Shown here piece by piece: positions 31,887 through 33,323 of a stretch of 33,323 nucleotides of DNA (position 1 is the first letter of the stretch; every line of letters starts with the position of its first letter). A program made the position numbers and the translations under genes. The DNA is taken from contig JAUXAB010000041.1 in the NCBI GenBank assembly GCA_030615025.1, positions 1 to 33,323 of the forward strand, in the 5' to 3' direction. This DNA is from Phycisphaerae bacterium. Lineage in GTDB: Bacteria; Planctomycetota; Phycisphaerae; Sedimentisphaerales; Anaerobacaceae. The notes under the pieces are model-generated. The model was not told where the DNA came from. It worked only from the letters and a program-made list of their open reading frames with translations, and searched no databases.

Positions 31887-32981
31887 ATGCCTACAAAATC
31901 AGAGAAACGCAAATCGCCTTCTAAAACAAAAGCTGAACGAAAATGCTTTGTCATCATGCCGTTCTCGCCAACTAAGTCGTGCAAAGATTGGGACAATGTT
32001 TACGATAACTTCATCTCTCCTGCAGTCAACGGGGCACGCAGAGGATACAAATGCGAGAGATCGAAGATCCGTGGAGGAGCTTTCATAAGTGATATTTTGA
32101 CAAATCTGAACGCCTCCCGTGTTGTGCTAGCTGACTTGACGGACATGAACCCTAATGTCTTGTATGAGTTGGGGGTACGGCACACCTTAAAGAATCGCAC
32201 TATACTTATTTCCCAGTCTCTGGACTATCTTCCAAGCGATCTCACCGCCTACGGGGTGATTCTTTATGAGCCGACAATAGATGGTCTCCCCGATTTCAAG
32301 ATCGCTATTCGGGACCGGTTAAAAGACATCAACAATGAACCAGAGCGTTCTGACAACCCAGTTGCGGATTACATAAAGAATCGCTCTTACATTATTTATG
32401 AGCGAGACCGCGAGGCCGTTCTCAGAAGGCTTCGTTCTCTTCATGCGGAGATTTTTGAAAATGCCGGAAATATCCTGTTTAACCAGAAGTACTATGATGA
32501 CCCTGCGTGGTACATGACGGGATTTGCCGCGCCCTGTGTAAGAGAACTTCTGGCCACGCAATACGTAAATGTTGAATTTGAAACATATTTTACCCTTCGG
32601 CTTTATCTGCTCGGTCTTGAGGATTTGAACTTTTTAGTCAGGGAGTCACAGTTTCATCCAACTTCATGGCGACAGAAACAACGCGAATACTTCTTCTACC
32701 GCGCCCATCAAGTACTTAAGAGTGCCGACATGCTCCGCAAGCCCATTCAACAACACATTCTCTCTCTTCAGAAAGAGGACTATGAGCGGGAACCATCAAA
32801 TCCAGTCTTTCGTTCTATCTCGTGGGAAGCCTTTCTTGTAGAGAAGAAAAATGAAGAAAAAGAAAAGGCGAAGGCGTCAAAGAAGTCTTCCCTGAAAAAG
32901 AGGTCAGCAAAAAAGAAGAATGCTAAAAGGAGAAAGACCACAAAAAAGAAATCAGCTAAGAGAAAGGCAAAAAAGAAATAG
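31887..32981 (+). CDS. TIR/deoxyribosyltransferase-like protein with Lys-rich tail
   Basis: 364 residues. The effector-like domain is at the N-terminus here: CFVIMPFSPTK (20-30), VVLADLTDMNPNVLYELG (79-96) with candidate catalytic Glu94, then RTILIS (104-109). Residues ~150-320 are helical with aromatic-rich stretches. Residues ~321-364 are a histone H1-like Lys tail (KKRSAKKKNAKRRKTTKKKS). AAGGAG lies eight bases before the ATG. It is a distant paralogue of the gene upstream, with effector domain and basic tract in opposite order, and the two are 133 bp apart. Candidate NAD or nucleotide hydrolase in defence or stress; no activity is shown. Confidence 0.78.
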   Translation: MPTKSEKRKSPSKTKAERKCFVIMPFSPTKSCKDWDNVYDNFISPAVNGARRGYKCERSKIRGGAFISDILTNLNASRVVLADLTDMNPNVLYELGVRHTLKNRTILISQSLDYLPSDLTAYGVILYEPTIDGLPDFKIAIRDRLKDINNEPERSDNPVADYIKNRSYIIYERDREAVLRRLRSLHAEIFENAGNILFNQKYYDDPAWYMTGFAAPCVRELLATQYVNVEFETYFTLRLYLLGLEDLNFLVRESQFHPTSWRQKQREYFFYRAHQVLKSADMLRKPIQQHILSLQKEDYEREPSNPVFRSISWEAFLVEKKNEEKEKAKASKKSSLKKRSAKKKNAKRRKTTKKKSAKRKAKKK

Positions 32982-33064
32982 TAGCGTGGTGAATTAAAGG
33001 TGTCCGCCTGCGCCCTCAGGTGGAGCTTTTTAGCTTCAGACAGTGGCAAGCTTCGCCGGGATGA
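32982..33064. other. Intergenic stretch after TIR-like gene
   Basis: Contains the second 19-bp direct repeat (32988-33006) and a GGCAAGCTTCGCCGGGATGAC element (33043-33063) of a type dispersed in many genomes. No gene. Confidence 0.5.
32988..33006 (+). repeat. 19-bp direct repeat, copy 2
   Basis: GGTGAATTAAAGGTGTCCG, seven bases after the stop of the second TIR-like gene; identical to 30461-30479. Confidence 0.8.
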
Positions 33065-33095
33065 CCAAAAAATGTGCTTTTTGGGGCATTTTTTT
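33065..33095 (+). terminator. Terminator-like hairpin
   Basis: AAAAAATG (33067-33074) pairs with CATTTTTT (33087-33094), alternatively CCAAAAA with TTTTTGG (33065-33071/33078-33084), ending in a run of T. Placed between the TIR-like gene and the next promoter. Confidence 0.45.
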
Positions 33096-33116
33096 GTTAA
33101 AAAAGTTAGATTTTTA

Positions 33117-33145
33117 TTGAACATTCCGGGGAAGTTTGGTATAAT
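33117..33145 (+). promoter_or_regulatory. Near-consensus sigma70-type promoter
   Basis: TTGAAC (33117-33122) and a perfect TATAAT (33140-33145) at the ideal 17-bp spacing. Predicted transcription start is near 33152. No gene begins inside the window, so the transcript leaves at the right edge. Confidence 0.65.
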
Positions 33146-33149
33146 ACAA

Positions 33150-33250
33150 ACAGCCATAGAAATGGCAGGTATTTAGCGGAGTCCCGCAAGTCGTAAGCTG
33201 CAGCGCAGCAAGGTCTTAGGGCCAGCAGGCCAAGTCAAATTTATTCCTTA
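33150..33250 (+). ncRNA. Structured leader or small RNA of unknown class
   Basis: Directly after the promoter come four consecutive hairpins: GCCAT-agaa-ATGGC (33153-33166), GCGG-agtc-CCGC (33177-33188), GCTGC-agc-GCAGC (33198-33210) and GGCC-agca-GGCC (33221-33232). Conserved-looking single strands such as AAGTCGTAA and AAGGTCTTAG join them. No start codon with a ribosome binding site follows at once. I match it to no riboswitch class I know. The last 60 bases are a CTATACGCTATACGC-type degenerate repeat. Confidence 0.4.
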
Positions 33251-33323
33251 TTGAATGGTGCTTTATGTTTGTTCTATACGCTATACGCAGTACGCTATCC
33301 GCTAAACGCTATTTTCTCCCACG

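Noticed and set aside
30551..32981. Complete CBASS, Pycsar or Thoeris defence system
   Set aside because: TIR/NDT-like domains are present, but no cyclase, second-messenger sensor domain or ThsA-like partner is encoded in the window.

Overview
The window looks like a chromosomal piece of a Planctomycetota bacterium, probably class Phycisphaerae and probably from an environmental assembly. The reasons are six secreted or membrane-anchored PQQ-like beta-propeller proteins (four with a W-P-x-F/W-R-G-P or very similar N-terminal motif), a Tat-exported Gfo/Idh/MocA oxidoreductase, a DUF5060-type secreted glycosidase, and abundant small palindromic intergenic repeats. Taxonomy is inferred from gene content only; there is no rRNA.

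Layout. (1) 1-1517: an unexplained nested hairpin, then a + strand propeller gene. (2) 1518-11065: mostly minus-strand secreted proteins: a large exported protein of unknown function, a DUF5060/GH-A clan glycosidase with an inserted carbohydrate-binding-like domain, a Tat-dependent MocA-type oxidoreductase and two propellers. A tRNA-Val(GAC) with its own promoter sits at 4364-4437. (3) 11243-11791: a small + strand membrane protein rich in Cys-x-x-Cys motifs. (4) 11828-27794: a roughly 16 kb co-directional minus-strand block of eleven genes. In transcription order: anchored propeller, ABC ATPase, FtsX-type permease, anchored propeller, anchored NHL-repeat protein, small Tat Cys protein, Tat polyferredoxin (NapG-like), NapH/NosR-like membrane polyferredoxin, three-TM propeller, NuoE-NuoF-ferredoxin fusion, and a GltD-like flavoprotein with NuoG-type [2Fe-2S]. 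Most junctions are stop/start overlaps. (5) 27927-28828: a helical protein of unknown function and a GIY-YIG protein. (6) 28440-29480: a patch packed with palindromes and a 19-bp periodic repeat. (7) 29483-32981: a visibly AT-richer accessory module with a membrane protein, a 57-residue Cys protein, and two proteins with TIR/nucleoside-deoxyribosyltransferase-like domains and Lys-rich segments; 19-bp identical direct repeats bracket the two. (8) 32982-33323: a terminator-like hairpin, then a near-consensus sigma70-type promoter driving an unidentified structured RNA or leader that runs off the window.

How the parts may work together. The large block pairs a cytoplasmic NAD(P)H-oxidising flavin/Fe-S unit (subunit make-up like Stn-type transhydrogenases or Hnd/Nuo modules) with a membrane and periplasmic Fe-S relay (NapH/NapG type), periplasmic beta-propellers and an ABC exporter-type pair. 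This parallels the nos and nap accessory logic (membrane Fe-S donors + ATPase/permease + repeat-fold periplasmic protein), but no NosZ, NapA, hydrogenase or other terminal enzyme is visible. It is the best candidate for an undescribed system here. The TIR-like pair is a second, weaker candidate and looks like an accessory defence-type module.
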